From Boesenbergia rotunda (Eukaryota; Streptophyta; Magnoliopsida; Zingiberales; Zingiberaceae): DNA of 64,000 nucleotides. The position numbers and the translations under genes were made by a program. Shown here piece by piece: positions 10,160-21,453 of the stretch. The stretch is from contig JAGFNQ010000195.1 of the NCBI GenBank assembly GCA_024364735.1, positions 1-64,000 of the forward strand, given 5' to 3'. The notes under the pieces were generated by a model that saw only the letters and a list, made by a program, of their open reading frames with translations, did not search any database and had not been told where the DNA came from. How positions within the stretch are numbered: the first letter of the stretch is position 1; every line of letters starts with the position of its first letter.

Positions 10160-10495
10160 TGGCGATGGTTGGACTGAGTATCCACCTACCAAAATTTGAG
10201 AGAAAGTTCATGCTATGAAAATGTCGAATGAAGATATTTATTTTAAAATAGATTTTGATTTATTGATTACTATAAAATATGATTTTGTAGCATTCAAAGA
10301 TCTTAACGCAGACGAAAAGAAAAAGCACCTCTGGACCAAAAAGGATAAGACTTATTTTGTTGCCAACGGCAAAATAGAGTTCCATTTATTAAGCGTATTA
10401 CCATTCCAAGAAGTTAATCAGATCGACACCTAATCTTGGCCAAAGAACTTTGGAAGAAATTTTTGAAGCTACACGAAGGAACCTCGGAGGCCAAG
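10160..10495 (+). pseudogene. Ty1/copia gag relic (target of Tat copy 2)
   Basis: Fragments in shifting frames match the N-terminal half of copia gag: a KFERKF...WKCRMKIYF segment, then DEKKKHLWTKKDK, then SVLPFQEVNQID, and finally AKELWKKFLKLHEGTSEAK, the usual block after it. The sequence stops exactly at 10495, where the Tat LTR begins; CCAAG at 10491-10495 would be the target duplication. The continuation is not in the window. Confidence 0.75.
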
Positions 10496-11203
10496 TGTTC
10501 CGGAAGCGAACAACGAGGATGACAAGTTACCAAAGCGCAACCCACTACGACGATGACGGGGAGAGGATGTCCATGCCCTGCGAGATTAGCACGAGTGTTA
10601 AAGGTAACACACTGGAAGATTTTTCGGTGGAGTCCTCTCCGACGCTCAAGTCAGAATTCTCCCTTTTTTCGGAGGACAACGAGGAATCGAATTGCTATAG
10701 TCTTGGAAAAACTCCCTTGCCTAGATACCGAGGCATCTTATATACCTGAGGTCTTTATCACACGTGTCCCCACGTTCTCCTCCACGTTCCTTAATCATTG
10801 GTTACTTGATAGATATCCTTCTTTTGGTAACTACCGCTACGATCATTAAGGCCTTAATTACTATGCGTTGCGAACAATAATATCCGATGACTTTCCTATT
10901 CTGGAAGGAGGAACGAATACTTGAAGTCAGGCTTTCTGACCCCTATGTTGATCTTTGGGCTCCACTCTCCCGAGTCAGTCTCGGAGTCTCATTTCCCAAG
11001 CTGACCTCGGAGCCTTCATCCATTTCCTCGAGATAGTCTCGAAAGCCCGATTCCCGATCTGACCTTGGGGGCTTTCTTCCATTCTCCCGAAGTAGTCTCG
11101 GGAGCCCGATTGCTGGTCTGATCTCGGGGCTCTGGTTTAGTGGGCCCTGCCACGTAGCTTCCCCGTGTCACGTATCCACTCTGGGATGCTCATCCCTATC
11201 ACA
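10496..11203 (-). repeat. 3' LTR of Tat copy 2
   Basis: 708 bp, TGTTCCGG at one end and TATCACA at the other, so TG..CA in either reading. It aligns in patches with 4907-5762, is bounded inward by a polypurine tract and outward by the copia gag relic. A TATA-like ATATAAG on the minus strand lies at 10731-10745. The short open frame at 10450-10849 is a by-product. Confidence 0.85.
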
Positions 11204-11214
11204 AGTCCCCCATT
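11204..11214 (-). promoter_or_regulatory. Polypurine tract (Tat copy 2)
   Basis: The minus strand reads AATGGGGGACT immediately before the LTR start TGTGATAGGG. This is the plus-strand primer site for reverse transcription and fixes the element's orientation. Confidence 0.8.
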
Positions 11215-11602
11215 CAAGTCTGGTGGTACAATGAGAGGAAGCTAAGACCATATTACCATTCCTTCTCTCTTAACGACTTGCCGAATCCGAGGAATCGAAA
11301 CATTCATCCCTTGGCCCGAGGCGATCCTTTGAATTAATCCAAAAGTCCCCGTGAGTTTCGAGACCTGGTAATGATAGCTGTCCATCACTCATTAAGAGTG
11401 CATGGGACGTCTTAATGGCGAAAGAGCACTCTAGCGAATGGAGTACTGCCATGTGGCAGAGTCTTTTCTGCGTGATCTCCTCCTGATACGCTCAGTAGGA
11501 CTATACCAACCGGCAGCCATAATGAACGGCAACGCCTCAAGATTTACAGTTATCACCGTCTACGTGTTGCGCCTCTATTCCTGCACGAGAGCGACTTCTT
11601 CC

Positions 11603-11610
11603 CTATAAAA
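11603..11610 (+). promoter_or_regulatory. TATA box for the antisense ORF of Tat copy 2
   Basis: CTATAAAA on the plus strand, followed by GGGGAAGGCG, lies between the polypurine tract and the antisense ORF. Before the solo LTR at 11704 inserted, it would have been about 165 bases upstream of the ATG at 14049, a fitting distance for its promoter. Confidence 0.55.
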
Positions 11611-11703
11611 GGGGAAGGCGAAAGTGGCCTTCCGTTTTTTTGTACTACCGATTATCAGAGTTTGTGCGTCCCTTTTATGCTTACTAGAGCTCCATCTTAC
11701 TAA

Positions 11704-13985
11704 TGTTGGGACCGGGTGCATGTTAACAAGGATACGGGTTCGTAAATTTTAAAATATTTACGTGCAGCGGAAGAATTAGCATAAATAATTTCTTAAATTA
11801 TTTTAACCACGTATCTAGCATGCGACCTTATGATGTGTGGACATGATCATAAATTAAAATTTTGCGAAAAGTAAACTAATTTACTTCAATACCTCGCGTA
11901 ACTCGAAGTAAGGGACGAGATCCAACCGTAGCGTCCCTTGGAAGCTCCGCCTCTATTCGCGTCCACGCCGAGTTCTCTTCGGGATGACTTCGCAAAGTCA
12001 CGAGTTTTGTGCCGACGAGAACTACTAGATTCTCTAAAGGCACAACTAGAAGATCAAGAGAGAAGAAAGGAAACTAACCACCAAGAAACGGAATCTAAAT
12101 TCCGGGAAGGAAGGAGTTGCGATCCGCTTCTTCTTCTTCTTCGTTGGCTCCTTCTTGGTGATGACAACTCACGGCAATCCCTTGGATTGGGAGGGTGATG
12201 CGCCGACCCTAGGTGGGTGGACGCCGACCCTAGGGTGAGCAAAGGGGGGCGCCGGCCCTAGGAGGAAAGGAGAAGGAGAGGGAGAGATTAAGAGAGAGAG
12301 GAAGAGAATTAATCTCTTGATCACTTAATTAGAAATTCAAGGCTTGCCTTTGGTTCCTTTATATAGTAGCCTCTCCCTTGCCAAGTCTCCCTCTTAACGG
12401 AATTTTCATAAGAAATTTATCCTATAAATTTTCTTATGAATTATTCCGTTTAAGCCAAGTTTTATTATAACTAACTTTATAATAAAACAAATACATCTCT
12501 CCTTTTATTATGGAATAAATTTTACAAGAAATTTATAAATTTTCTTATTATGGAAAAATCAATTCATAATTGATTTTATAAAATTAAAATAAACCATTCC
12601 ATGGATCATTTTAATTCCCATAAAAAAGAATAAATTTCTATAAATTTCTTTATATAAATTTCTTTATATAAATTTATTTATCCATAATTTATAAAACAAA
12701 TCGCGCTAGATTTATTTTATTAATTAAACCAAATAAATTAGTTTTTCCCCAATATTGTGGCCGGCCAAACCAAAGAGGGTTGGCACCCTCTTTGGCCGGC
12801 CAAACCGAGCCGAACCCATCACGAATTAAACTCATTTAATTCGCCCAATAAGCCTTCAAAAGGCTTAGCCATTTTAAGCTTCCGTTGCGCCTCTGATTAA
12901 CTCAGATTCGACTTATTTCTCTTGATCGGAAAATCCAATTTTCAACTCGTTTTAAATCCCTCGGATTACTCATAGTGCGTGTGACTAAATAGGCTTTCGA
13001 TTTATGTTGGCTGTCTATAATCAACTAATTATAGAACGATCATGAGTGACACCTAGTAGTACATCATGACCCCCAATTAATCGAAAGATCAACGGTTGAC
13101 CTCAGAAGTAATTCTGAAACCCTTCAGCAGCTCTAATGAATCGTGCCCCATTCCCTTCACCATCTTATACCCACTTGGTTCAGGACATGGTCTGTGTGTG
13201 TCAGTCCCCACTAGGCTGACTACGTCACACCTAGCCCAAGTAGTGTCTTTCTCGTCCTTTGGATTTCTAATTACTCTCATGTATTTAAGAGACTCATACT
13301 CTAAACATGACATGCTCTGGCCAGAGGCTTTGAGTAACAATCCGACGATAGGCCTGGGTATACATCTCCTCGCAAGGAGTGGTGAATCCTTTGTAGGCTG
13401 TTCAAACATCTTCGGGCACTTCGGCTTATACCCAATCATCCTGGGTCCACACCTCCTTGGAGATGCTTGCTTAAGATGTTAAAGTATAAGTCTCCATGAC
13501 CAAGATGACTTGAACACTGCAAGTCAAAGGAACATCGCACTTAAGCTGCAGTAAGAACTTCACTGACATATCTATATAGATTACCATATGAAGTTTTACA
13601 GCTAGTCACTCCAATGAACTAGTTCCCTTAACTAGCATCCATGTTTATCTCCGGACATCCCAATGTCACCAGCCAGTGAGAATCAGCTGATTAGAGAATA
13701 ACCCATGCTAGTCTCAACAGAATTGATAGTGTCCATTTTTATCAATTCATCGACTAGGATATTTTCAATACTTCACAATTGCACATGTAGAGATAATCAC
13801 TAGTTGTGATCTAATCACAAATTCTCTTATGATGTGAATTGTATTGCGGACATTCAGTAGATGAGTTTAAGATCCCAATAAAATACACAAACATGTATAC
13901 TTAAATAGTGAATTTTCATTTATTAAAATAAATGTTTACAATCATAAGGCGATTGCCTTAGGACACTTCTCTCATATCACTAACA
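11704..13985 (-). mobile_element. Solo LTR, 2.28 kb, duplication ACTAA
   Basis: Starts TGTTGGGACC, ends CACTAACA, and is flanked by exact ACTAA at 11699-11703 and 13986-13990. No internal region or coding capacity. A TATA box on the minus strand (CTATATAAAGG, plus 12356-12366) and a GCAGCGGAA motif near 11763, shared with the Sirevirus-like LTRs here, suggest minus orientation with the primer-site end at 11704. CGTAAAT (11741-11747) pairs with ATTTACG (11756-11762). The parent family is not identified. Confidence 0.88.
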
Positions 13986-14048
13986 ACTAAGGCTTCTTCT
14001 TCATGTGTAAGTCTCATTCATCTCCACCTTCTTTTCCTCTCCATTACC

Positions 14049-15165
14049 ATGGGCAAAGAAGGAAAGGGAAAGAAAGACCAGGGTAGGAAGAAGAAACCGG
14101 AAGAGGAAGGTACGAAGCCACTTCGTCTAAGATTAAGTCCACCACTCTGAGAGTCGTCTGCGAAGCGTATGACATTCCGGCGGAGTAGCAGTCGAGGTCC
14201 CTAGGATAGACCAATCGCCAGTAGAACCTCCCTTAGGGGTTTTTTACCTTTTTCTTAGGGCAAGTAAAGTTTAGCCTCCGTTTTCCTCTTCCTCCCTTTT
14301 TCATGGCCATATCCGATTATTTTGATATCCCATTACACCAGATGGCTCCCAACACCTTCGCTCAGATGGGCGGGGTGTTTATCCTTTTCAAACTCTTCAA
14401 TATACCTTTGACCCCTCGCTTCTTTCATTTCTTCTTCTTCCCAAACTTAGCCTCCAGAGGGGCACTCAATTTTACTGCTCGCTCTGGTCATAAGTTTATA
14501 AGAAGCCTCTCTTCCTCCCATAAGGGATGGAAGGAGCCCTTCTTCTTCATTAGGCTTTCCGAGTACCCCTTCTACCCAATTCGCTGGAGAGAAGACCTAC
14601 ATCCTCTTCCGGAACTAGGTGACTTCCAGTAGGACTCGGGGTATCAGCGGGCCAGAAGTGTCCTGGCCAGCATGGAGTTCCACGACCCCAGGTTGGTGCA
14701 GTGTGAAGAACTCCTGTATCGGGTTGGGCTTAGCTCCAAAGCCACCAGCCTTAGTCATAGCCTCAGTAAGTTCTACAGTTTGTTAAACACTTGTTGATTC
14801 TAACTGATAGTTTATTATTTATGTATTGTAGGGAACGTCATGCTATCCCTGGCGATGAGCAAGCTCCTTAAATGGGAGCTGGCCGACGAACAAGCTCTCG
14901 CCCCTCCTCTAGCTCCCACCGCCTCGGTGGTTGACCATACTGATGGCTCGGAGCAGACGCAGGAGTTGCTCGGTGCACAGGGAGCTGATCTCTCCCCCAC
15001 TCCCATTGGGACGCAGGAGTGTGAAGAACTCTTGTATCGGGCTGGGCTTAGCTCCAAAGCCACCAGCCTTAGCCATAGCCTCAGTAAGTTCTACAGTTTG
15101 TTAAACACTTGTTGATTCTAACTGATAGTTTATTATTTCTGTATTGCAGGGAACATCATGCTATC
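14049..15165 (+). pseudogene. Antisense ORF of Tat copy 2, part 1 (Transposase_28-like)
   Basis: Begins at ATG 14049 with a Lys/Gly-rich start (MGKEGKGKKDQGRKKK), then a frame change and the domain around 14303-14632: MAISDYFDIPLHQMAPNTF, GGVFILFKLFNIPLTPRFFH, SSHKGWKEPFFFIR. This is the putative gypsy-type domain that databases call Transposase_28 (PF04195), found in retrotransposons, not a DNA transposase. A stop (TAG) follows DFQ at 14630. A GT-AG intron is predicted at 14766-14831. After it comes MSKLLKWELADEQALAPP, then a partial tandem copy from 15019 that is cut by a solo LTR. Role unknown; proposed to assist the element. This copy is broken. Confidence 0.75.
14701..15165 (+). repeat. 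318-bp tandem exon-intron duplication
   Basis: GTGTGAAGAACT occurs at 14701 and 15019, and everything after it repeats with a 318-bp period, including the intron with its GTAAGTTC start and branch region. The second copy continues, after the Athila-like solo LTR, at 20443-20610. The duplication is therefore older than that insertion. Confidence 0.9.
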
Positions 15166-16329
15166 TGATAACTACTATTTTGTTGATTATTTTAGGCTTT
15201 TAAATCCATGTTTGATCCATATTTTACATGCTTAATCTTGAATTTACCCTAAGTTCCATGTATTAATTCTATTTTGGGTTTAATTGCAAATCTTTACAAT
15301 TTTGAGATGTTTTGATATCTAAATTGAATCTGACTTTTGTAGGCTGAAGGAACATGGACCTAAGTCAAGTTGGGTCAAGGTTGGGTCAGAATCGGGCTCA
15401 GATCAAGGCGATCAAGCTTTGGAAGATTGTGGGCCGTCCATTCAGAGGGCAAGTAGATCTGAGCCATCCAGGGCAAATCTGATTGATCCCAGTCAAGGAG
15501 AGGTAGATCTGACCTTCAGATTGAGATCTGGAAGTTTAGGGTTCAATCAGAGAAGATCCGACCGTTGGATTAAGCCAAGACAATCTCAACCGTCCATTGC
15601 TAAGTATTTAATCAAAAATCCCTCAGAATTCTCGCGTCGTCGCGTGTCACAGCTTCTTCGTGTTCTTCCCGTTCTTGCGTCTTTCTTCTTCATTTTCTTC
15701 ATCCGATCGCGTGGCCACATCGGATTCCAGCTTGGTTTGAGTTCCAGATCATCAGATTCGCGTCTCCTTGAGATTTCCTGCTCAAGTTTGTAGCTGAGAA
15801 GAGCTTGGTGAGGGTTTCGCCAGTTCTTGCTGTAACGCCCGCTTTTTTTTTTCTAAGCGGTGTTACGTTAACATGCTTAGGGCATGTAGACATCATAAGG
15901 CAGCGGAATAACTTAACTTATACATGCCCTGTTACCATTCTTAACTTATTGACATGGGAACCTTAGCATATTAACTTTGAACTTAAGCATCATATCATGT
16001 CTCACATAACATCATATCATAAGGTTCCATAAGTCATTATTCAAACACATAAGTAAACATATAGTTCCTGGGCCAAGTCACTACGTCACACATGCATTCT
16101 TGCCCTCCTGCTGCTTCCTTCATTATCCCCTTGAATGATCTGCGATATAAGGAAATAAGACTATAAGCACACCGGCTTAGTAAGACTCTTTCCTACTCAC
16201 AAAACCATCCATCATTCATCATCTCATAATGAGCACATAAAACATTAACATACTTGGTGCTCTACTTAGAACATAACATCTTGCATCACTTATCGTATAC
16301 ATAGCATGACATGAACATAAACATAGTAA

Positions 16330-16745
16330 CATTCTAAGCATGGCATGATACATGGCATAAACATAAACATCATAGACATTCTAAGCATGGCATAATTCAT
16401 TCATTCTCATGGCACAATTCATAAACATAGTGAACATTCTAAGCATGTCATAATTCATGGCATATCGTAAACATAGTGAACATTCTAAGCATGGCATAAT
16501 TCATGGCATAAATCATAGACATAGTGAACATTCTAAGCATGACATAATTCATGGCATATCGTAAACATAGTGAACATTCTAAGTATGACATAATTCATAG
16601 CATAAATCATAAACATAGTGAACATTCTAAGCATGACATAATTCATGGCATAAATCATAAACATAGTGAACATTCTAAGCATGACATAATTCATGGCATA
16701 AATCATAAATATAGTGAACATTCTAAGCATGGCATAATTCATTCA
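16330..16745. repeat. ~47-bp tandem repeat, about 8 copies
   Basis: GAACATTCTAAG recurs at 16432, 16478, 16525, 16572, 16620, 16668 and 16716, with CATAATTCATGGCATA between. A reading frame runs through it on each strand only because the unit lacks stops; it is not a gene. Confidence 0.85.
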
Positions 16746-17439
16746 TCCTCATGCATACTTCTTAACATGAAACGTAAGCATAAAATCTTATCAACATAGC
16801 ATAATGCATAACATGAATGGATGCATGAGTGGAATGCATATACATAAGGATGCTTAACTTTTAAACATACTTTTCATTGCTTAAACATAATCATCATAAC
16901 ATCATTTGGGGTCCCCGGCTTGTACCACATACATACATCATTGCGCGCATCCCTAGCAAGTCCCAGGTCGCGAGCCCCAACCTACTAGGGTAAGGACAGC
17001 ATAGTCGGTAGTCCCCGAACCGAGGCGTTCTTAAGGTGCCCATCCCTGTTGCACAGCTCCGGTAGTGCCAGAACCGTGGACAGCTACGGTAGTCCAACAC
17101 CGGGGCGTTCTTAAGGTGCCCATCCCTTGGACCCATACTTCGGTCCGGTACAAGCCCATACATAAAGTAAAATACTTTTCATGCTTCATCATTCATATGG
17201 CATTCATGGCATCTTTAACATAGCATAACTTGTTACGGCTCGGCCCGTCTACCGGCCCATTTACCGGTCCTCACGACCGTCGTACCGTCGACCATCGACC
17301 GTGCCGTCTTAGCATATTTATGTCTTAAAGACATAAGCATCATCTTTCATTCATCATCATTCATAGCATATTCATTCATTCATCATACTTAACATCATCA
17401 TTATGCCTTAAAGGCATGAACCTTAACTTCATTCTTCGC

Positions 17440-17720
17440 TTTCATTTTTTTGACATGGCATCATTTTCATTCTTAACATGGCATCATTTTCATTCTTAAA
17501 CATGGCATCATTTTCATTCTTAAACATAAACATAACATACTTAACATGGCATCATTTTCATTCTTAAACATGGCATCATCCTCATTCTTAAACATAAACA
17601 TAACATACTTAACATGACATCATTCATATCATGAACCTAACATATCATAGCATCATTTTTATCGTGATCATAACCCTATCATTCTTATCATGGCATCATT
17701 CATATCCTGAACATATACTT
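17440..17720. repeat. Short CATGGCATCATTTTCATTCTTAA-type repeats
   Basis: About eight imperfect copies of a CATGGCATCATTTTC plus ATTCTTAAACATAA block. Low-complexity AT-rich sequence. Confidence 0.7.
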
Positions 17721-17744
17721 ATCATACTTATCATGGAAACACAT

Positions 17745-18690
17745 AAACATATACTTGAAGTTAAAGGCTCAACCCTAACCCTTGGGCCCTTGAGGTTGGC
17801 CGAAACATATGGGGTCTCTAGGGTAATCCAAAAATTCCCAGAATTTATACTTAACCTCCACACATCATAAGAGAACATAAATTAACATTATCAAGATTTT
17901 TGGATTAATTATAGACCTTTAAATCATGGTGACCGAAACCCTTAAACTTAGGGTTCTTAGTTTTGTTTCTTTGATGTTGGCCGAAACCCTAGGGTATCCT
18001 AGGGTACTCCATAAATTCCCAAAAATTATACTTAACCTCTACACATCATAAGGGAACATTAAATAATATTATCATGATTTTTATCATAATTATAGACCTG
18101 TAAATCATGGTGGCCGAAACCCTTAAACATGAGGGTTCTTAGTTTTGTTTCTTTCATGTTGGCCGAAACCCTAGGGTGTCCTAGGGTACTCCAAAAATTC
18201 CCAAAAATTATACTTAACCTCTACACATCATAAGGGAACATTAAATAACATTATCATGATTTTTAGCATAATTATAGACCTGTAAATCATGGTGGCCGAA
18301 ACCCTTAAACATGAGGGTTCTTAGTTTTGTTTCTTTCATGTTGGCCGAAACCCTAGGGTGTCCTAGGGTACTCCAAAAATTCCCAAAAATTATACTTAAC
18401 CTCTACACATCATAAGGGAACATTAAATAACATTATCATGATTTTTATCATAATTATAGACCTGTAAATCATGGTGGTCGAAACCCTTAAACATGAGGGT
18501 TCTTAGTTTTGTTTCTTTCATGTTGGCCGAAACCCTAGGGTGTCCTAGGGTACTCCAAAAATTCCCAAAAATTATACTTAACCTCTACACATCATAAGGG
18601 AACATTAAATAACATTATCATGATTTTTAGAATAATTATAGACCTGTAAATCATGGTGGCCAAAACCCTTAAACATGAGGGTCTCGGTTT
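17745..18690. repeat. ~182-bp tandem repeat, about 5 copies
   Basis: The motif ATGGTGGCCGAAACCC or a variant starts at 17926, 18107, 18289, 18471 and 18653, giving a period of 181-182 bp. Each unit holds GGCCGAAACCCTAGGGT, TACTTAACCTC and GAACATTAAATAAC blocks. The inner copies are nearly identical, so amplification was recent relative to the LTR. Confidence 0.9.
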
Positions 18691-19878
18691 TCTTTCCTTT
18701 CAACATCCAATTCGAAAACCAACCACTATATATCATACTAAAAATCATAAAAATCATAGGGAACTATTATACCACAGGTGAGGGAGTCTTACCTTGAGTT
18801 TCTTGATTTTTTGAACCTTGGAAGAAGAAGAAGATTGTAAAAGCTTTGGATCCTTGCCTCCTTGTCCTTGTATCCTTGGGAAAACTCTTAGATCTTGGAG
18901 ATAAGACCTCTTGTGGAGCTTTTCCAAGGGAGAACCCCTTCTTGGGTATTCGGCTAGGATGAGGGAAGGGAGAGGTCTCGAAATGCAAGTGATGGGAAGA
19001 AGAGGTAACTCCCAAAACCCCCCTTTAATAGCCCATTAAGGAGGCAAATGAAGAGTCTCTCCATGACTCTTCATCTTCTTCTATGCCTTAACTAATATCC
19101 ACTTCATTCCCTCCTAACAATACCTTGCTAGGTGAGTTGGTTAGTGCATACATGGTTGTACAAGAGGTCCAAGGTTCAATCCTTGGCTCATGCACCTTTA
19201 TTTTTATTTTATTTTTATTTCATTTATTTTATTATTTTATTTTTTTAAATTCCGAAAATCCCCCTAAAATCACCCATAATTATGCCAATATTCCTAAATA
19301 AAATTCTTTTATATTTATATTAATTTTACCTAATTTATATTAATTTTTACCTAATTAATACCCATTTTTGGAGCTCATTTAAAGCTCATTGGTACTTAGT
19401 TTTCTCAATTTAAATGAGAAAACATGGATTTTCTAGGCCAAAGTTCTCCTTAATATTTCTAGGTCCCTTGGAAAATTATTTAGACATGCTTAATATTTTA
19501 AGAAAATATTAAGAGAATTTTCCGAGTCGTTACACTTGCCAGTTTCGGATCGAATCACACTTGTTCTCCATCCTCATCAATCGGATGCAAAGTCGAAGGG
19601 GTTCTTTGAGTTGCCCTGATTGTTCCTGAATCATCATCGTACTCCATTACAGTAAGTACGAAGAGATCGGAGGATTGGTTCTCTCGACGGCAAAATCTGA
19701 ACTGAAGTGATTGCAGGAGCTGAGTATCTGTCGATTTGTCGAGCTACAGGGTTCGTAGCTGTTTCTTGTGTGACAGCAAGAAGGATTCGAGCTAAGGGAT
19801 GAGTCTGATGTTTAGTTGTTGCTAATTTTTGTTTCGCAATTCTGTTCATCCGTAGTTTAGTTCTGTAGCTGTAGATTT

Positions 19879-19975
19879 TCAGACACTGATCGGTCTGTCG
19901 ACAGACCCAAGCATCATCTGATCAGTCTGTCGACCGATCAGGCTTGCTTCTGATCGGACTGTCGACCGATCAGGT
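19879..19975. repeat. GATCGG hairpin repeats in Athila-like solo LTR
   Basis: Three neighbouring inverted repeats of the type CTGATCGG-ACTGTCGA-CCGATCAG, with some mismatched arms. The arms resemble the CTGATCGGT hairpins in the unrelated LTR at 20632-22528. Confidence 0.7.
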
Positions 19976-20442
19976 AGTCCAGCTTCAATTTGTGCTCTGT
20001 TTTGTTTAGGCTTGACTTATTACAAATCTTCCAACCTTGCCGTGAGACACAACTACTTGAATTTAAATTTTAATTCTCAAATTCCATTAGTTACAGAGTT
20101 CTTGCACTCAATTTTAGCTTTGAATTCCAATTTTATCCTTTCAAGTTGCATGGTTTACTTGTTACTTAGTTTAAGTGTAGTTTTTGCAATCATGATTGTT
20201 TAGCTAAGTTTCCCTTGTTACTGTTATTTCCCTCTAAATTGCAAAACAAACCCCCATATTATTCGAAAACCCCAAAACAATTGACGACACACAAATTCAA
20301 GCTTTGAATCAAACATCCTAAACTAGTCCTTGGAAAAAACACGACTTGACTGCATTTTATTTTGTGAGCTAGGGTTTTCAATCTATAAATATCTAAATTT
20401 AAGACTCACATTTGTGACATTTATTTTGGGTCCATCACTATC

Positions 20443-20631
20443 CCGAGTGATGAACAAGCTCCTTAAATGGGAGCTGGCCGACGAACAAGCTCTCGCCCCT
20501 CCTCCAGCTCCCACCGCCTCGGTAGTTGACCAGACTGAAGGCTCGGAGCAGACGCAGGAGTTTCTCGGTGCACAGGGAGCTGATCTCTCCCCCACTCCCA
20601 TTGGGACGGGAGGTGAGGATGAAGAACTTGC
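20443..20631 (+). pseudogene. Antisense ORF of Tat copy 2, part 2
   Basis: Continues the second copy of the 318-bp duplication (MNKLLKWELADEQALAPPPA, then SEQTQEFLGAQGADLSPTPI) and reaches GEDEEL. It stops where a solo LTR begins at 20632; TSD CTTGC at 20627-20631 belongs to this segment. A further 15 bases survive at 22534-22548 between two solo LTRs. Confidence 0.75.
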
Positions 20632-21453
20632 TGTTGGAAACGGGATGGCTATAGAGGGGGGTGAATATAGCCAGACACCCACAAGTTGCTCTTTGATATT
20701 TTCTGTGTGATCAGATTAGCAGCGGAAGCAAATGCAGAACAAAGAACAAAGCAGAGAAGGAAACGCAAACCAAACAAACACTAAGACAAAGATGTAAAAG
20801 GTTCAGGGATAACTTGCCCCTACTCCTTGGCGTGCCCGTGAGGTGGGCGATCTCTTGATCGTCGGCAGATCAAGCCCCGGTGAACTCCGGATAGTAGCAG
20901 CCTCCTTCTCGGTGGAGAAACCTCTCCACAAGTGATCTCAAGAAGATACAAGTTAAGCACAGAGACACTCGAGAAGACAAGCTCACAAAGATGTAACAAG
21001 ATCGCTCAAGCACAAAGCAACAGAGAGCACGAACACAGCCCAGCCAAACTTTCCAAGTTTCTGTCTTGTTCGCCCCGCTCCTCTGCTTCCAGCTTCGTCA
21101 CTTAAGCTCCCTCTCACCATCGCAAGATTCATCAGCATTCACTGAGCTAGCCTGAACCCACTGACCTCCCTGAGCACTCAGTCCACTGAAGACCTCCTCT
21201 CCAGCTGAGTCTCCGTCAGTCGCCAGCTGCTCCAGTTGCCGTTGAAACCTGAGAAGGAGAAACAAACAAACCTGCTCCAAGGAAAGCCTCCCATTGACCC
21301 TCCTTGAGTGTTTGAATCACCTGCTATCACCTGCACACTCCAACAGAGGCTTAGCAATGCATATCAACAAGAATCGGCAATGTATCAGAGAATCGGCAGT
21401 GAAAACAGACGCGATCAGAGCTTCTGACAGCGTATTTGAATTAAATTTCTGCG

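Larger units (their letters stand above)
15831..19534 (-). mobile_element. Solo LTR, 3.7 kb, duplication CTTGC
   Basis: Starts TGTAACGCCC, ends GTCGTTACA, flanked by exact CTTGC at 15826-15830 and 19535-19539, inside the Athila-like solo LTR. Length, the TGTAACG..CGTTACA ends and the tandem-repeat content resemble gypsy LTRs of the Del/Tekay type, but no coding region is present to confirm it. Minus orientation is a guess from the TGTAACGACTCGG-type start on that strand. Three tandem-repeat blocks lie inside it. Confidence 0.85.
15166..20437 (+). mobile_element. Athila-like solo LTR, duplication CTATC
   Basis: Starts TGATAACTAC and ends GGTCCATCA, with exact CTATC at 15161-15165 and 20438-20442. 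Its first 250 bases follow the Athila LTR at 27550 (TTTAATTG-type blocks, then a GTAGGCTGAAGGAACATGGA-like segment) and the last part resembles 30700-31000. Without the nested LTR at 15831-19534 it is about 1.56 kb. No internal region, so it is a product of LTR-LTR recombination. Confidence 0.9.

Noticed and set aside
10450..10849. Two overlapping plus-strand open frames
   Set aside because: They lie within the Tat LTR and cross from the copia gag relic into it; no domain resemblance.
13089..13482. Overlapping frames on opposite strands, 116 and 128 codons
   Set aside because: Located in a solo LTR with exact target duplications; no domain match.
14303..14632. DNA transposase
   Set aside because: The domain name Transposase_28 is historical; it is a gypsy-retroelement antisense ORF domain without a DDE centre.
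16533..16799. Open frames on both strands with repeated peptide units
   Set aside because: They follow a 47-bp tandem repeat that lacks stops; both strands being open shows composition, not coding.
17765..18550. Telomere-like AACCCTAGGGT motifs
   Set aside because: Each occurs once per 182-bp unit and is a palindrome, not a run of TTTAGGG.
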